Origin: an uncultured Acidimicrobiales bacterium
GTDB lineage: Bacteria; Actinomycetota; Acidimicrobiia; Acidimicrobiales; UBA10347
Assembly (NCBI GenBank): GCA_937942965.1
Contig: CALDGN010000402.1
Span: 1-6,850 of the forward strand
Direction of reading: 5' to 3'
Length of the DNA: 6,850 nucleotides
In this document: positions 1-5,972 of the stretch, piece by piece
Position numbering within the stretch: position 1 is the stretch's first letter
Layout of the letters: each line of letters starts with the position of its first letter
Translations under genes and position numbers: made by a program
The notes under the pieces: generated by a model
What the model saw: the letters and a program-made list of their open reading frames with translations, nothing else
What the model was told of the DNA's origin: nothing
Database searches by the model: none

Positions 1-469
1 GCAGGTGTCGACGTTCCACGAAGCCGCTCGTCTCGCGACGGCGCATCCTGAGACGACCGAACAAGCCCAATACAGCTTGCCGTTTCCGGTTGCTGCGGCC
101 CTCGTGCGGGGGCGGCTCGGAGCGACCGAGGTGACCGCGGACGGGCTCAACGATCCGCTGATCCACGAGCTCGCCGACCGAGTACGCATGCACGAAGATC
201 CGGCGCACAATGCAGCGTTCCCCGCCAACCGCTATGCCCGAGTCTCAGTCGAGCTGGCCGATGGTCGAGTCCTCACCAGCGACGATCACGAACCGCGGGG
301 CGATGCAACTGCACCGCTTGATGACGACGAGATCCGAGCCAAGTTCCACGCGTTCGCGGCACCCACGCTCGGCGATGCCCGCGCCAAAACGATCGAAGCC
401 GCCGTCGACGCACTGGTCGACGGCGGCTCCCTAGAGCTATTGCTCGATCAGATCATCCCCAAGGCTTGA
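1..469 (+). CDS. MmgE/PrpD family protein, C-terminal part (5' truncated by window edge)
   Basis: This is the last ~156 codons of a gene that begins left of the window. The frame is open from base 2, and the GTG at base 5 is probably an internal Val. The fragment matches the C-terminal domain of the MmgE/PrpD family (2-methylcitrate dehydratase, cis-aconitate decarboxylase and relatives). What shows this: a P-x-T-x-x-x-A-Q-Y-S-L-P-F-x-V-A-A-A-L-V block near residues 15-34 counted from base 5, then the family's A-R-V-S-V-E-L-A-D-G strand (78-87), the E-P-R-G-D-x-x-x-P-L segment and D-E-I-x-x-K-F helix (96-114), and a final helical region. Family members are about 450-480 residues, so around 300 are missing. 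Catalytic residues lie mostly in the unseen part, so the substrate cannot be assigned; PrpD-type dehydration is only one possibility. The stop overlaps the convergent gene's end by 17 bp. Confidence 0.88.
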   Translation, partial: QVSTFHEAARLATAHPETTEQAQYSLPFPVAAALVRGRLGATEVTADGLNDPLIHELADRVRMHEDPAHNAAFPANRYARVSVELADGRVLTSDDHEPRGDATAPLDDDEIRAKFHAFAAPTLGDARAKTIEAAVDALVDGGSLELLLDQIIPKA

Positions 470-1262
470 TGGGGTTGGCGTAGCACTGACCGTTGGCCTC
501 GTGGAAGTACGGGTAGCCAGCCGGGCACGGGTTCACCGCTGGTGCCGGGGCTGAGTAGGTCGGCGTTGGCGTGCCGACATGCGGCAGACGTTGTTGCTGC
601 TGCGGGACCGTGTAGGTCACGACCGGCACCTGCACGTAGGTGACACGAACCGGAGCGTTGTAGACGCACGGGTTGGTCCATGCGTTGACCTCGTTCTGGT
701 TGCTGCGTCCGTCGAAGTCCCAGTCGCCGTGTGGGTTCAGGGCGACGTCGATGTTGTACGCCGTCGGGCATGGCGCCACGCACGGGTTAGCCCCGTTGTT
801 GGCCTCGTAGCGGTTGCTGACGCCGTCGCTATCCCAGTCGCCATGCGGGTTGGCGTTGACCGACGCCCACGACCAGTAGCCGCCCACGCAGGTTCGGGAA
901 CTCGTGACGTTGTACACGAGGTGGTACTCGACGTCGCTCCACAACACGTCGTAGCAGTACGACGGATTGTTGACGCACCATTGGGTCGAGTCGTAGACGC
1001 ACGGGTTCAGGCCGTTCGAAACGAAGACTTCGTCGCCGTTGTCGACACGATCGCCGTCCCAGTCGCCGTCGAGATCGGCAAGCACGTCATCGATCGACCA
1101 GCTCGGGCACGGGCCGTCGGTGGTCGAGTAGTAGTAATAGTGCTCGTTGCTGGCGTCGGCTGCGCTCGGAATGAGCACCGCAACGAAGACGGCAAGTGCG
1201 ACGAACAGTAGGTGTAGCTGCCGCTTGCGGGGCCCCTCTTGGGATCGCGCGCTGATGGTCAT
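453..1262 (-). CDS. Secreted protein with three thrombospondin-type-3-like (DxDxD) repeats
   Basis: A predicted exported 269-residue protein of unknown function. The start at 1262 is chosen because GGAGGAG sits 5 nt upstream; an in-frame ATG at 1373 would add 37 residues ahead of the signal peptide. Residues 11-14 (PRKR) are basic, 17-32 hydrophobic, and A35-D36-A37 is a signal-peptidase-I site, so the mature form starts near S38 with a Tyr cluster (42-45). Three repeats (63-88, 138-161, 176-199) follow the pattern G-D-W-D-x-D-x-x-x-N-x-x-E, then N-P-C. The spaced Asp/Asn/Glu resemble Ca2+-binding thrombospondin type 3 or bacterial DxDxDG loops. A Pro/Gln/Thr-rich stretch (about 219-245) leads to a C-terminal C-P-A-G-Y-P-Y-F-x-x-x-N-G-Q-C module (246-260). 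There are ten cysteines, an even number that fits disulfides outside the cell. Calcium binding and a surface or matrix role are inference. No catalytic domain is seen. Confidence 0.85.
   Translation of the reverse strand: MTISARSQEGPRKRQLHLLFVALAVFVAVLIPSAADASNEHYYYYSTTDGPCPSWSIDDVLADLDGDWDGDRVDNGDEVFVSNGLNPCVYDSTQWCVNNPSYCYDVLWSDVEYHLVYNVTSSRTCVGGYWSWASVNANPHGDWDSDGVSNRYEANNGANPCVAPCPTAYNIDVALNPHGDWDFDGRSNQNEVNAWTNPCVYNAPVRVTYVQVPVVTYTVPQQQQRLPHVGTPTPTYSAPAPAVNPCPAGYPYFHEANGQCYANPIKPWG
666..1076 (-). repeat. Three imperfect coding repeats (TSP3-like units)
   Basis: Three copies of a 24-26 codon unit lie at 999-1076, 780-851 and 666-737 within the secreted protein. All share the plus-strand 10-mer CCCAGTCGCC (1058-1067, 833-842, 719-728), encoding G-D-W-D, and the 11-mer ACGCACGGGTT (997-1007, 778-788, 664-674), encoding N-P-C-V. 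Copies two and three are closest (both begin N-P-H-G-D-W-D). The first differs (D-L-D-G-D-W-D) and is one residue longer before N-P-C. Spacing is uneven: about 50 residues separate copies one and two, about 14 separate two and three. This points to duplication of a protein module rather than a DNA-level repeat array. Confidence 0.85.
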
Positions 1263-1267
1263 GGTGT

Positions 1268-1274
1268 CTCCTCC
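1268..1274 (-). promoter_or_regulatory. Strong ribosome binding site GGAGGAG for the secreted repeat protein
   Basis: Read on the minus strand, GGAGGAG is followed by ACACC and then ATG at 1262. This near-perfect anti-16S match with 5-nt spacing decides the start codon over the upstream in-frame ATG at 1373. It contrasts with the other complete genes here, which lack a recognisable Shine-Dalgarno. Confidence 0.85.
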
Positions 1275-1301
1275 GCCGGCTTGGTTTTTGTCCCGCGCCT
1301 C

Positions 1302-1307
1302 ATCGTA
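1302..1307 (-). promoter_or_regulatory. Candidate -10 box (TACGAT) for the secreted repeat protein
   Basis: On the minus strand TACGAT fits the actinobacterial -10 pattern TAnnnT. It would place transcription start near 1295 and leave a leader of about 33 nt containing the strong ribosome binding site. No good -35 is visible 16-19 bp upstream, so this is a weak call. Confidence 0.3.
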
Positions 1308-1340
1308 GGCGACCCGACACGACGGGGTGAGAACTGGCTC

Positions 1341-1369
1341 TCGACGCGACGGCCGGGCGGACCTACAGT
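1341..1369 (+). promoter_or_regulatory. Candidate leaderless promoter of the CapA-like gene
   Basis: TCGACG (1341-1346, four of six matches to TTGACA) and TACAGT (1364-1369, TAnnnT) are separated by 17 bp. The A of the ATG at 1376 lies 7 nt beyond the end of the -10, exactly where transcription would start. No Shine-Dalgarno precedes that ATG. Together this suggests the mRNA begins at the start codon, a common arrangement in actinobacteria. Confidence 0.5.
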
Positions 1370-1375
1370 CCATCT

Positions 1376-2650
1376 ATGGGCGGCGGTGTTCATAGGGCGA
1401 GGCGAGGGCGGAGACGCCTGCTTGCCATGCTGTGCTTCGTTGCGCTCGCCTCAGCTGCGTGCGCCGACGACGGCCTTGCTCCTGCTGCCAGCACCCGGAC
1501 AGACCAGATCCTGGGGGAGCGGTTGGCGGCAACGACCCAGCCGGTCGTCGAACCAACCGCGACCGCAGTGCCGACGCCGACCGCGATCGTGATCCCGCCG
1601 ACCCCGACACCGCTTCCGATACTCGAACGCACGCTGCTGTTCAGCGGCGATGTCTTGAGCCACACGCCCGTGATCGCCACGGCGCTCGCCTACGGAGACG
1701 GTGCGGACTGGATCTATGACTACCGACCGATGTTCGACGGCGTGCGCGAACGGTTGGCCGCAGCCGACCTAGCGATCTGCGTGCTCGAAACGCCCGTGTC
1801 CGACGACAACATCGGCCTTGACGGTTACCCGACGTTCGAAGCACCTCGCGAGCTCGCCGCCGCGCTCGTCGATGCGGGCTACGACGGATGTGCCACCGCA
1901 TCGAACCACTCGATGGACCGTGGTCCGAGCGGCGTGCGAACGACGCTGGACGAAATGGACAACGCTGGTCTACGCCATGCCGGTATGGCCCGCAGCGCGG
2001 ACGAGGCCGCAACGCCCACGATCTACGACCTCGGCGGAGTGAACGTCGCCCATCTGTCGTGGACCTACGGCCTGAACGGGTTCGTGCTTCCGGCCGACGA
2101 ACCGTGGCTCGTCAACGTGAACGATGTCGACGGGATTCGAGCCGAAGCAGCGCTGGCTCGCGAAGCCGGTGCCGATCTTGTCGTGCTGAGTATCCAGTGG
2201 GGCAACGAGTACCAGCGCACACCGTCGAGCGAACAGCAATCGTTGGCCCCGGCCTTGACTGGGCCGGGCGGTGTCGATCTGATCATCGGCAACCACGCCC
2301 ACGTGGTGCAGCCGGTGACGGTCGTCAACGGTGTGCCCGTGATCTACGGGCTCGGCAACTCGTTGTCGAACCAGTACGACAACTCGAACCGGACCGGCAC
2401 CCAAGACGGCGTCATGATCGAGGTCACGATCGCCGGCAATGCCGACATCGGGTGGTCTGCTGACCAGGTTCGATGGGCGCCGACCTGGGTCGATCGCTCG
2501 ACCTACACGATCGTTGATCTGCTCGACCGACTCGACGGCATGGCCGACGACGATCCGCTGCGACCGACATTGCAGGCGTCATTCGCCCGAACCGCCGAAG
2601 CGATCGGGCTACTCGGCAGCGAAGCACCTCCCGCAGTCCTCGCCGACTGA
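1376..2650 (+). CDS. CapA/PgsA-family (PGA_cap) metallophosphatase-fold protein, probable lipoprotein
   Basis: A 424-residue extracytoplasmic protein of the CapA family (calcineurin-like metallophosphatase superfamily), whose named members act in poly-gamma-glutamate capsule synthesis or anchoring. An Arg-rich N-terminus (7-14, with an R-R-R-L-L that could be a Tat signal) precedes a hydrophobic stretch and L-A-S-A-A-C29. The cysteine could be lipidated, but Ser at -3 is atypical, so plain signal-peptidase cleavage is possible. A Pro/Thr linker (about 59-81) leads to the domain. Family motifs in order: S-G-D92-V, L-E138-T-P, A-S-N177-H178-S-M-D-R-G, Q-W-G-N-E278-Y, I-I-G-N-H307-A-H309-V-V-Q-P and Y-G-L-G-N (324-328). 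These carry the usual metal-ligand and active-site residues; SNH replaces the commoner NNH, and GNHAH the commoner GHHAH. No capB/capC-like synthetase genes are visible, so polyglutamate synthesis is not implied; phosphoester or surface-polymer hydrolysis is equally possible. Its stop lies 4 bp from the convergent dehydrogenase. Confidence 0.93.
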   Translation: MGGGVHRARRGRRRLLAMLCFVALASAACADDGLAPAASTRTDQILGERLAATTQPVVEPTATAVPTPTAIVIPPTPTPLPILERTLLFSGDVLSHTPVIATALAYGDGADWIYDYRPMFDGVRERLAAADLAICVLETPVSDDNIGLDGYPTFEAPRELAAALVDAGYDGCATASNHSMDRGPSGVRTTLDEMDNAGLRHAGMARSADEAATPTIYDLGGVNVAHLSWTYGLNGFVLPADEPWLVNVNDVDGIRAEAALAREAGADLVVLSIQWGNEYQRTPSSEQQSLAPALTGPGGVDLIIGNHAHVVQPVTVVNGVPVIYGLGNSLSNQYDNSNRTGTQDGVMIEVTIAGNADIGWSADQVRWAPTWVDRSTYTIVDLLDRLDGMADDDPLRPTLQASFARTAEAIGLLGSEAPPAVLAD

Positions 2651-2654
2651 GCGA

Positions 2655-4085
2655 CTAACGCAGGCTGATACCGGCGGTTTTGGTTTCGAGGTATTCGTCG
2701 AGGCCTTCGTGGCCGCCTTCTCGTCCAAGACCTGAGTCGTTCATCCCGCCGAACGGCACCGAGGCCGAGGTCGGGTTCACGTCGTTGATGCCGATGATGC
2801 CGAACCGCAGCGCTTCGAACGCCTTGATCGCCGTCTTCAGATTCTGGGTGTAGACGTAGGCGGCGAGGCCGTAATGGGTGTCGTTGGCCAGCTCGATCAC
2901 CTGGTCGACGTCGTCGTAAACGACGACGGGAGCAACAGGGCCAAACGTTTCCTCGCGGTAGACGGTCATGTCTGGCGTGACATCGGTAAGCAGCGTTGGC
3001 GCGTAGAAGTGGCCCTTGTCGAGACCGCCTTCGGTCAGGCGATAGCCGCCGACCGGAATGCCGGCGCCCTTGTCACGAGCGTCTTCCACCTGGGCGGCGA
3101 CCTTGTCGACCGCAGCGTCGTTCACGAGTGGGCCGACACCAACGCCATCGGCCATGCCGTTGCCCGCGACGAGCTTCTCGACCCGAGACGTGAGCGTGCC
3201 GACGAACGCATCGGCTGCGTCACGATGGACGTAGAGCCGGTTCGGGCTGATGCAGGCCTGGCCCGAGTTCAAGAACTTGAGCGCAGCCGCGCCCTTGGCG
3301 GCCTGTTCGGGGTCGGCGTCGGGGTAGACGATGAACGGCGCGTGGCCGCCGAGCTCGACCGAGACTCGCTGCAAGGAAGCGGCGGCCTTGCCCGCGAGCA
3401 GGCGCCCGACCGCAGTCGAGCCGGTGAAGGTCAGCTTCTTGACTCGGGTGTCGCTGGTGAACACGTCGCCGATCGGCACCGGGTTCTGGGCGGTCACCAT
3501 GTTCATGACGCCAGCGGGCACGCCGGCTTCTTGCAAGATGTCGAAGATCGCTTTGGCGCACAGCGGTGTCGCTTCGGCTGGCTTGAGCACCATGGTGCAA
3601 CCGGCTGCAAGCGCAGGACCCATCTTGCGGGTCAACATCGAGATCGGATAGTTCCACGGCGTGATTGCCGCAACGACGCCGACGGGCTGGCGCACCGACA
3701 GGAACCGTTGATCAGCGCGCGATGACGGAAGCCACTCGCCAGTGATGCGACGTGCTTCTTCGGCGAACCAGCGCAAGAAGTCGGCGCCGTAGCCGACCTC
3801 GAACCGGCTGGCGCGCAGCGGCTTGCCCTGTTCGGTTGTCATGAGTTCGGCGAGCTCACCTGCTCGCTCGTTCATGAGTTCCCACGCCCGCATCAAGATG
3901 TCGGCGCGTTCGTATGCCGTCGTGGTGGACCAGCTGGGGAAGGCCGCATGGGCGGCATCGATGGCCGCGGTCGCATCGGCCGCTCCGCCATCAGGCACCT
4001 GCCCGATGGTCTCGCCGGTTGCAGGATTCGTTACCTCGAAGGTCTCGCCACCGATGGCATCGACCCACGCTCCGTTGATGAACAT
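2655..4085 (-). CDS. NAD-dependent aldehyde dehydrogenase, succinate-semialdehyde dehydrogenase group
   Basis: A complete 476-residue cytosolic aldehyde dehydrogenase of normal length. It oxidises an aldehyde to the acid with NAD(P)+ through a cysteine thiohemiacetal. Visible: I-T-P-W-N145-Y-P (oxyanion Asn), L-K168-P-A-E171 (cofactor), F-T-G-S-T-A-V-G (220-227, Rossmann motif), E244-L-G-G (general base), S-G-Q-A-C278-I-S-P-N-R (nucleophile), E379-T-F-G-P, and P-F-G-G-M-N-D-S-G-L-G-R-E-G-G (444-458). The ending G-L-D-E-Y-L-E-T-K resembles GabD-type enzymes, which convert succinate semialdehyde to succinate in GABA breakdown. Glu171, three residues after the conserved Lys, usually favours NAD+ over NADP+. 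The substrate is inferred from overall resemblance; other medium-chain or amino-aldehydes are possible. It lies 48 bp after a small membrane-protein gene on the same strand and probably starts leaderless from its own promoter. Confidence 0.95.
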   Translation of the reverse strand: MFINGAWVDAIGGETFEVTNPATGETIGQVPDGGAADATAAIDAAHAAFPSWSTTTAYERADILMRAWELMNERAGELAELMTTEQGKPLRASRFEVGYGADFLRWFAEEARRITGEWLPSSRADQRFLSVRQPVGVVAAITPWNYPISMLTRKMGPALAAGCTMVLKPAEATPLCAKAIFDILQEAGVPAGVMNMVTAQNPVPIGDVFTSDTRVKKLTFTGSTAVGRLLAGKAAASLQRVSVELGGHAPFIVYPDADPEQAAKGAAALKFLNSGQACISPNRLYVHRDAADAFVGTLTSRVEKLVAGNGMADGVGVGPLVNDAAVDKVAAQVEDARDKGAGIPVGGYRLTEGGLDKGHFYAPTLLTDVTPDMTVYREETFGPVAPVVVYDDVDQVIELANDTHYGLAAYVYTQNLKTAIKAFEALRFGIIGINDVNPTSASVPFGGMNDSGLGREGGHEGLDEYLETKTAGISLR

Positions 4086-4092
4086 GGCCGCG

Positions 4093-4098
4093 AAGCTA
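4093..4098 (-). promoter_or_regulatory. Candidate leaderless -10 box (TAGCTT) of the aldehyde dehydrogenase
   Basis: On the minus strand TAGCTT (TAnnnT) ends 7 nt before the ATG at 4085, and no Shine-Dalgarno is present in those bases. The geometry matches the CapA-like gene and the flavin oxidoreductase. No clear -35 is visible. It lies in the 48-bp gap after the membrane-protein gene, so the dehydrogenase can be transcribed independently. Confidence 0.4.
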
Positions 4099-4133
4099 CC
4101 CGGTGCTGCGAGGCCAGCGAGAGTGGAGAACGG

Positions 4134-4505
4134 CTATTCGTCGAGGAACGGAAGTCCGCTGCGGTCCGGGTCGATGAAGTCGCGACGTTCGAGATAGTCG
4201 TCACGCTCGTAATAGGCCGAAGCGGCCGCGGCGCCAGCCACGACTGCGGCGGTCACCACGAACGCCAGCGCGCCGGCCCGCTGATTGCGGAGCTCGGACA
4301 CGAAGAAGCCGGCCGTGACCGGAATCGCGAGCGAGCCGATGCCGAGCGCGGCGGCAAGTTGACCGTCGCCATCGAGCCAGAAGTACGCGGCGACGAAGAC
4401 GGCAATGACGCACACCAGGCCGTAGAAGACGACGGAGAAGACGCCGAACGACCCTGCTTTGGGCTCTTTGTATTGCTTCGGGTCTTCGCCGATGACGATG
4501 GACAT
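4134..4505 (-). CDS. Small three-helix membrane protein, function unknown
   Basis: I do not recognise this 123-residue protein. From M1 at 4505 it has a short polar, Lys-containing N-terminus (about 1-18, E-D-P-K-Q-Y-K-E-P-K) and three likely membrane segments at about 21-43, 48-70 and 77-98. The last is Ala/Val-rich, and it ends in a charged, mostly acidic tail (Y-Y-E-R-D-D-Y-L-E-R-R-D-F). No catalytic motif or cysteine pattern is visible. An in-frame ATG at 4547 would add 14 residues, but it lies inside an inverted repeat and those residues look unlike a real N-terminus; 4505 is preferred although neither start has a good ribosome binding site. Position and strand between the flavin oxidoreductase and the dehydrogenase hint at co-expression, but no transport or enzymatic role can be claimed. 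High coding regularity and helix layout support a real gene. Confidence 0.75.
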   Translation of the reverse strand: MSIVIGEDPKQYKEPKAGSFGVFSVVFYGLVCVIAVFVAAYFWLDGDGQLAAALGIGSLAIPVTAGFFVSELRNQRAGALAFVVTAAVVAGAAAASAYYERDDYLERRDFIDPDRSGLPFLDE

Positions 4506-4527
4506 CGCCACAGTCTTACCCGAAATG

Positions 4528-4546
4528 TGTGGCCGGTACGGCCACA
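4528..4546. repeat. Perfect 8-bp inverted repeat, 3-bp spacer, upstream of the membrane-protein gene
   Basis: TGTGGCCG-GTA-CGGCCACA forms a perfect hairpin or two-fold operator-like site in the 84-bp gap between the oxidoreductase stop (4590) and the membrane-protein start (4505). On the transcribed minus strand it is followed by CATTTCGGG, too poor in T for a classic intrinsic terminator. It sits about 23 nt upstream of the preferred start, near where a -35 element would be, so it may instead be a repressor site. Either role is inference. Confidence 0.5.
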
Positions 4547-4589
4547 TGGGGTCGGCGGCCTACCGGGGCGGACCCGATCGCGAGTCGTT

Positions 4590-5903
4590 CTAACCCAGGA
4601 CGGTGCCGGTGGATTCGGCGTTGACCGATCGATTCCGGGAGAACGCTCGCATGTCGATGGGGGTGCCGGTGAAGCGTCCCTCGACGACCAGCGGATCGGC
4701 GTCGTGGTCATGTCCAGCTTCGACGGCGGTGATGAGTTCGGCCATCAGGTGCGAGGCAACGCAGGCGTTTTTGAACTGGTTCCCGCTCGTGCCGCAGGCC
4801 ATGTAGAAGCCGTCGAGGTCACCTCGGTCATAGATCGGACCCCAGTCCGAGCTGACGTCGTAGGCCTCGGCGACGCCCATGCGTTGGCGGGGCACGCCGA
4901 ACTCGGGCACGCGCTTGCCGACACGCATCATCTGTCGCGACCACAGCGGCTCGGTGACCTCTCGGTGCAGCGTGTCCATGTCGTCGACCCAATCGTGTCC
5001 GTCGCATTCGGGATCGGCTGAGCCGACGAAGATGGTGTTGCCCGGTGCTGGCCGGAAGTACATGCCTTGGTCGAGGTCGCCGATGATCATGCCGTCGCGT
5101 TCGAAGTCGAGGTCATCGGGCGCGGGCGCGAGGTGCGCCTCGTGGCGCATCGGTGCGGTCGTGATGGACATGGTCTTGTCCTGGCCGGCGATGCCGTTGA
5201 CCATCGAGGACCATGGGCCGCCGACGTTCACGACGATGGGCGCGAGCACGTCGTCGCCGGTTGCGAGCCGCACGCCGGTCACGCGTTCGTCTTCGTGCAG
5301 AAGCTCGGTCATGCGTTGCCCGAACATGAACGTGGCGCCCTGCTTTTCTGCGGCCGCGTGCAGGTTCTGTGCGGCGAGCTGAGGATCGCTGATGTAGCCC
5401 GCGTCGGGGTTGTAGAGAGCGCCGGGGAGCTCGCCAACTGGGTCAGCCCAGAACTCGGGGTCATCGGGTGCTCGGGCGCCGCCATATTCGGCGAGGGTCA
5501 GGAACGGCAGCCGCTCCGTCGTCTCCTCTGCCGTCCACTCTTCGAACGGCACGCCCGCCTCGGTCATGTTCTTGACCCACAGGTGATGCAGGTCTTCGTG
5601 CGTGCGCAGGAACGCGGTGCCCACCGTGATCTTGTGGGCGACGCCGTACTCGTGATCGGCTGGCTCCGTTTCGAGGTAGTCGGCGAAGTTCTCCCAGTAC
5701 TGGTTGCCTTCCCAGGCCATGCGCACGCCGTCGACGGTCGTGTAGCTGAAGCGCACGATCGCGCCTGAACTCGACGTCGAGCCCATGCCCGGTCCGGGGT
5801 TCATCTCGATGACGGCAACGTCGAGGCCTCGGCGGCTGAGTTCGAAGGCAATGCCGCATCCGAAGATGCCGGCGCCGATCACGATGGCGTCGTGCTGAGT
5901 CAT
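4590..5903 (-). CDS. DAO-family FAD-dependent oxidoreductase (sarcosine oxidase/glycine oxidase-like)
   Basis: A complete 437-residue flavoenzyme of the D-amino-acid-oxidase superfamily, which oxidises amines or amino acids at a C-N bond. The N-terminal Rossmann motif is G10-A-G-I-F-G15 with E33 ending the second strand (adenosine ribose binding). S-T-S-S-S-G (42-47) fits the flavin-contacting loop. Later DAO motifs are V-V-N-V-G-G-P-W-S (224-232), P-M-R-H-E (251-255), Y-F-R-P-A-P-G-N-T (282-290), D-V-S-S-D-W-G-P-I (349-357) and the C-terminal flavin-binding Y-M-A-C-G-T-S-G-N-Q-F-K-N (367-379). Aligned by eye on Y348/D353, the position of the covalent-flavin Cys of monomeric sarcosine oxidase is Glu346, so FAD is probably non-covalent. 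Substrate is unknown; sarcosine, dimethylglycine, another N-methylated amino acid or gamma-glutamylputrescine are candidates. It diverges from the kinase gene across 69 bp. Confidence 0.93.
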   Translation of the reverse strand: MTQHDAIVIGAGIFGCGIAFELSRRGLDVAVIEMNPGPGMGSTSSSGAIVRFSYTTVDGVRMAWEGNQYWENFADYLETEPADHEYGVAHKITVGTAFLRTHEDLHHLWVKNMTEAGVPFEEWTAEETTERLPFLTLAEYGGARAPDDPEFWADPVGELPGALYNPDAGYISDPQLAAQNLHAAAEKQGATFMFGQRMTELLHEDERVTGVRLATGDDVLAPIVVNVGGPWSSMVNGIAGQDKTMSITTAPMRHEAHLAPAPDDLDFERDGMIIGDLDQGMYFRPAPGNTIFVGSADPECDGHDWVDDMDTLHREVTEPLWSRQMMRVGKRVPEFGVPRQRMGVAEAYDVSSDWGPIYDRGDLDGFYMACGTSGNQFKNACVASHLMAELITAVEAGHDHDADPLVVEGRFTGTPIDMRAFSRNRSVNAESTGTVLG

Positions 5904-5909
5904 GGGTGC

Positions 5910-5915
5910 AGGTTA
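5910..5915 (-). promoter_or_regulatory. Candidate leaderless -10 box (TAACCT) of the flavin oxidoreductase
   Basis: On the minus strand TAACCT (TAnnnT) ends 6 nt before the ATG at 5903, with GCACCC between and no Shine-Dalgarno. The spacing is the same as at the CapA-like gene. No clear -35 lies 16-19 bp upstream. It occupies the 69-bp divergent gap shared with the kinase gene. Confidence 0.45.
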
Positions 5916-5972
5916 CGTGTCCCGAATTCACCGACGCCATGTTCAAACGGGCGCGAAGATCGTGCCGTGCGC

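Noticed and set aside
455..480. Bidirectional terminator at the MmgE/PrpD and secreted-protein gene ends
   Set aside because: Only CCCC/GGGG can pair around 457-474, with an imperfect interior and no T-run; too weak to call.
666..1076. CRISPR or satellite array
   Set aside because: Repeated words are short, unevenly spaced and in frame, encoding a protein module.
579..1211. Long open frame on the plus strand opposite the secreted repeat protein
   Set aside because: Its Val/Arg/Asp-rich product has no domain logic and is the antisense shadow of a GC-rich repeat gene; the minus-strand reading has signal peptide, repeats and a ribosome binding site.
1263..1373. N-terminal extension of the secreted repeat protein to an ATG at 1373
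   Set aside because: It would put 37 extra residues before the signal peptide, would run through the divergent promoter region, and ignores the strong GGAGGAG 5 nt before 1262.
2874..3725. 283-codon open frame opposite the aldehyde dehydrogenase
   Set aside because: The antisense product is low in hydrophobic order and rich in Arg/Gly/Asp, whereas the minus strand encodes every aldehyde dehydrogenase motif.
3948..5021. 357-codon plus-strand open frame spanning three minus-strand genes
   Set aside because: It crosses gene boundaries of the dehydrogenase, membrane protein and oxidoreductase, and its product resembles no fold; it is a GC-driven antisense frame.
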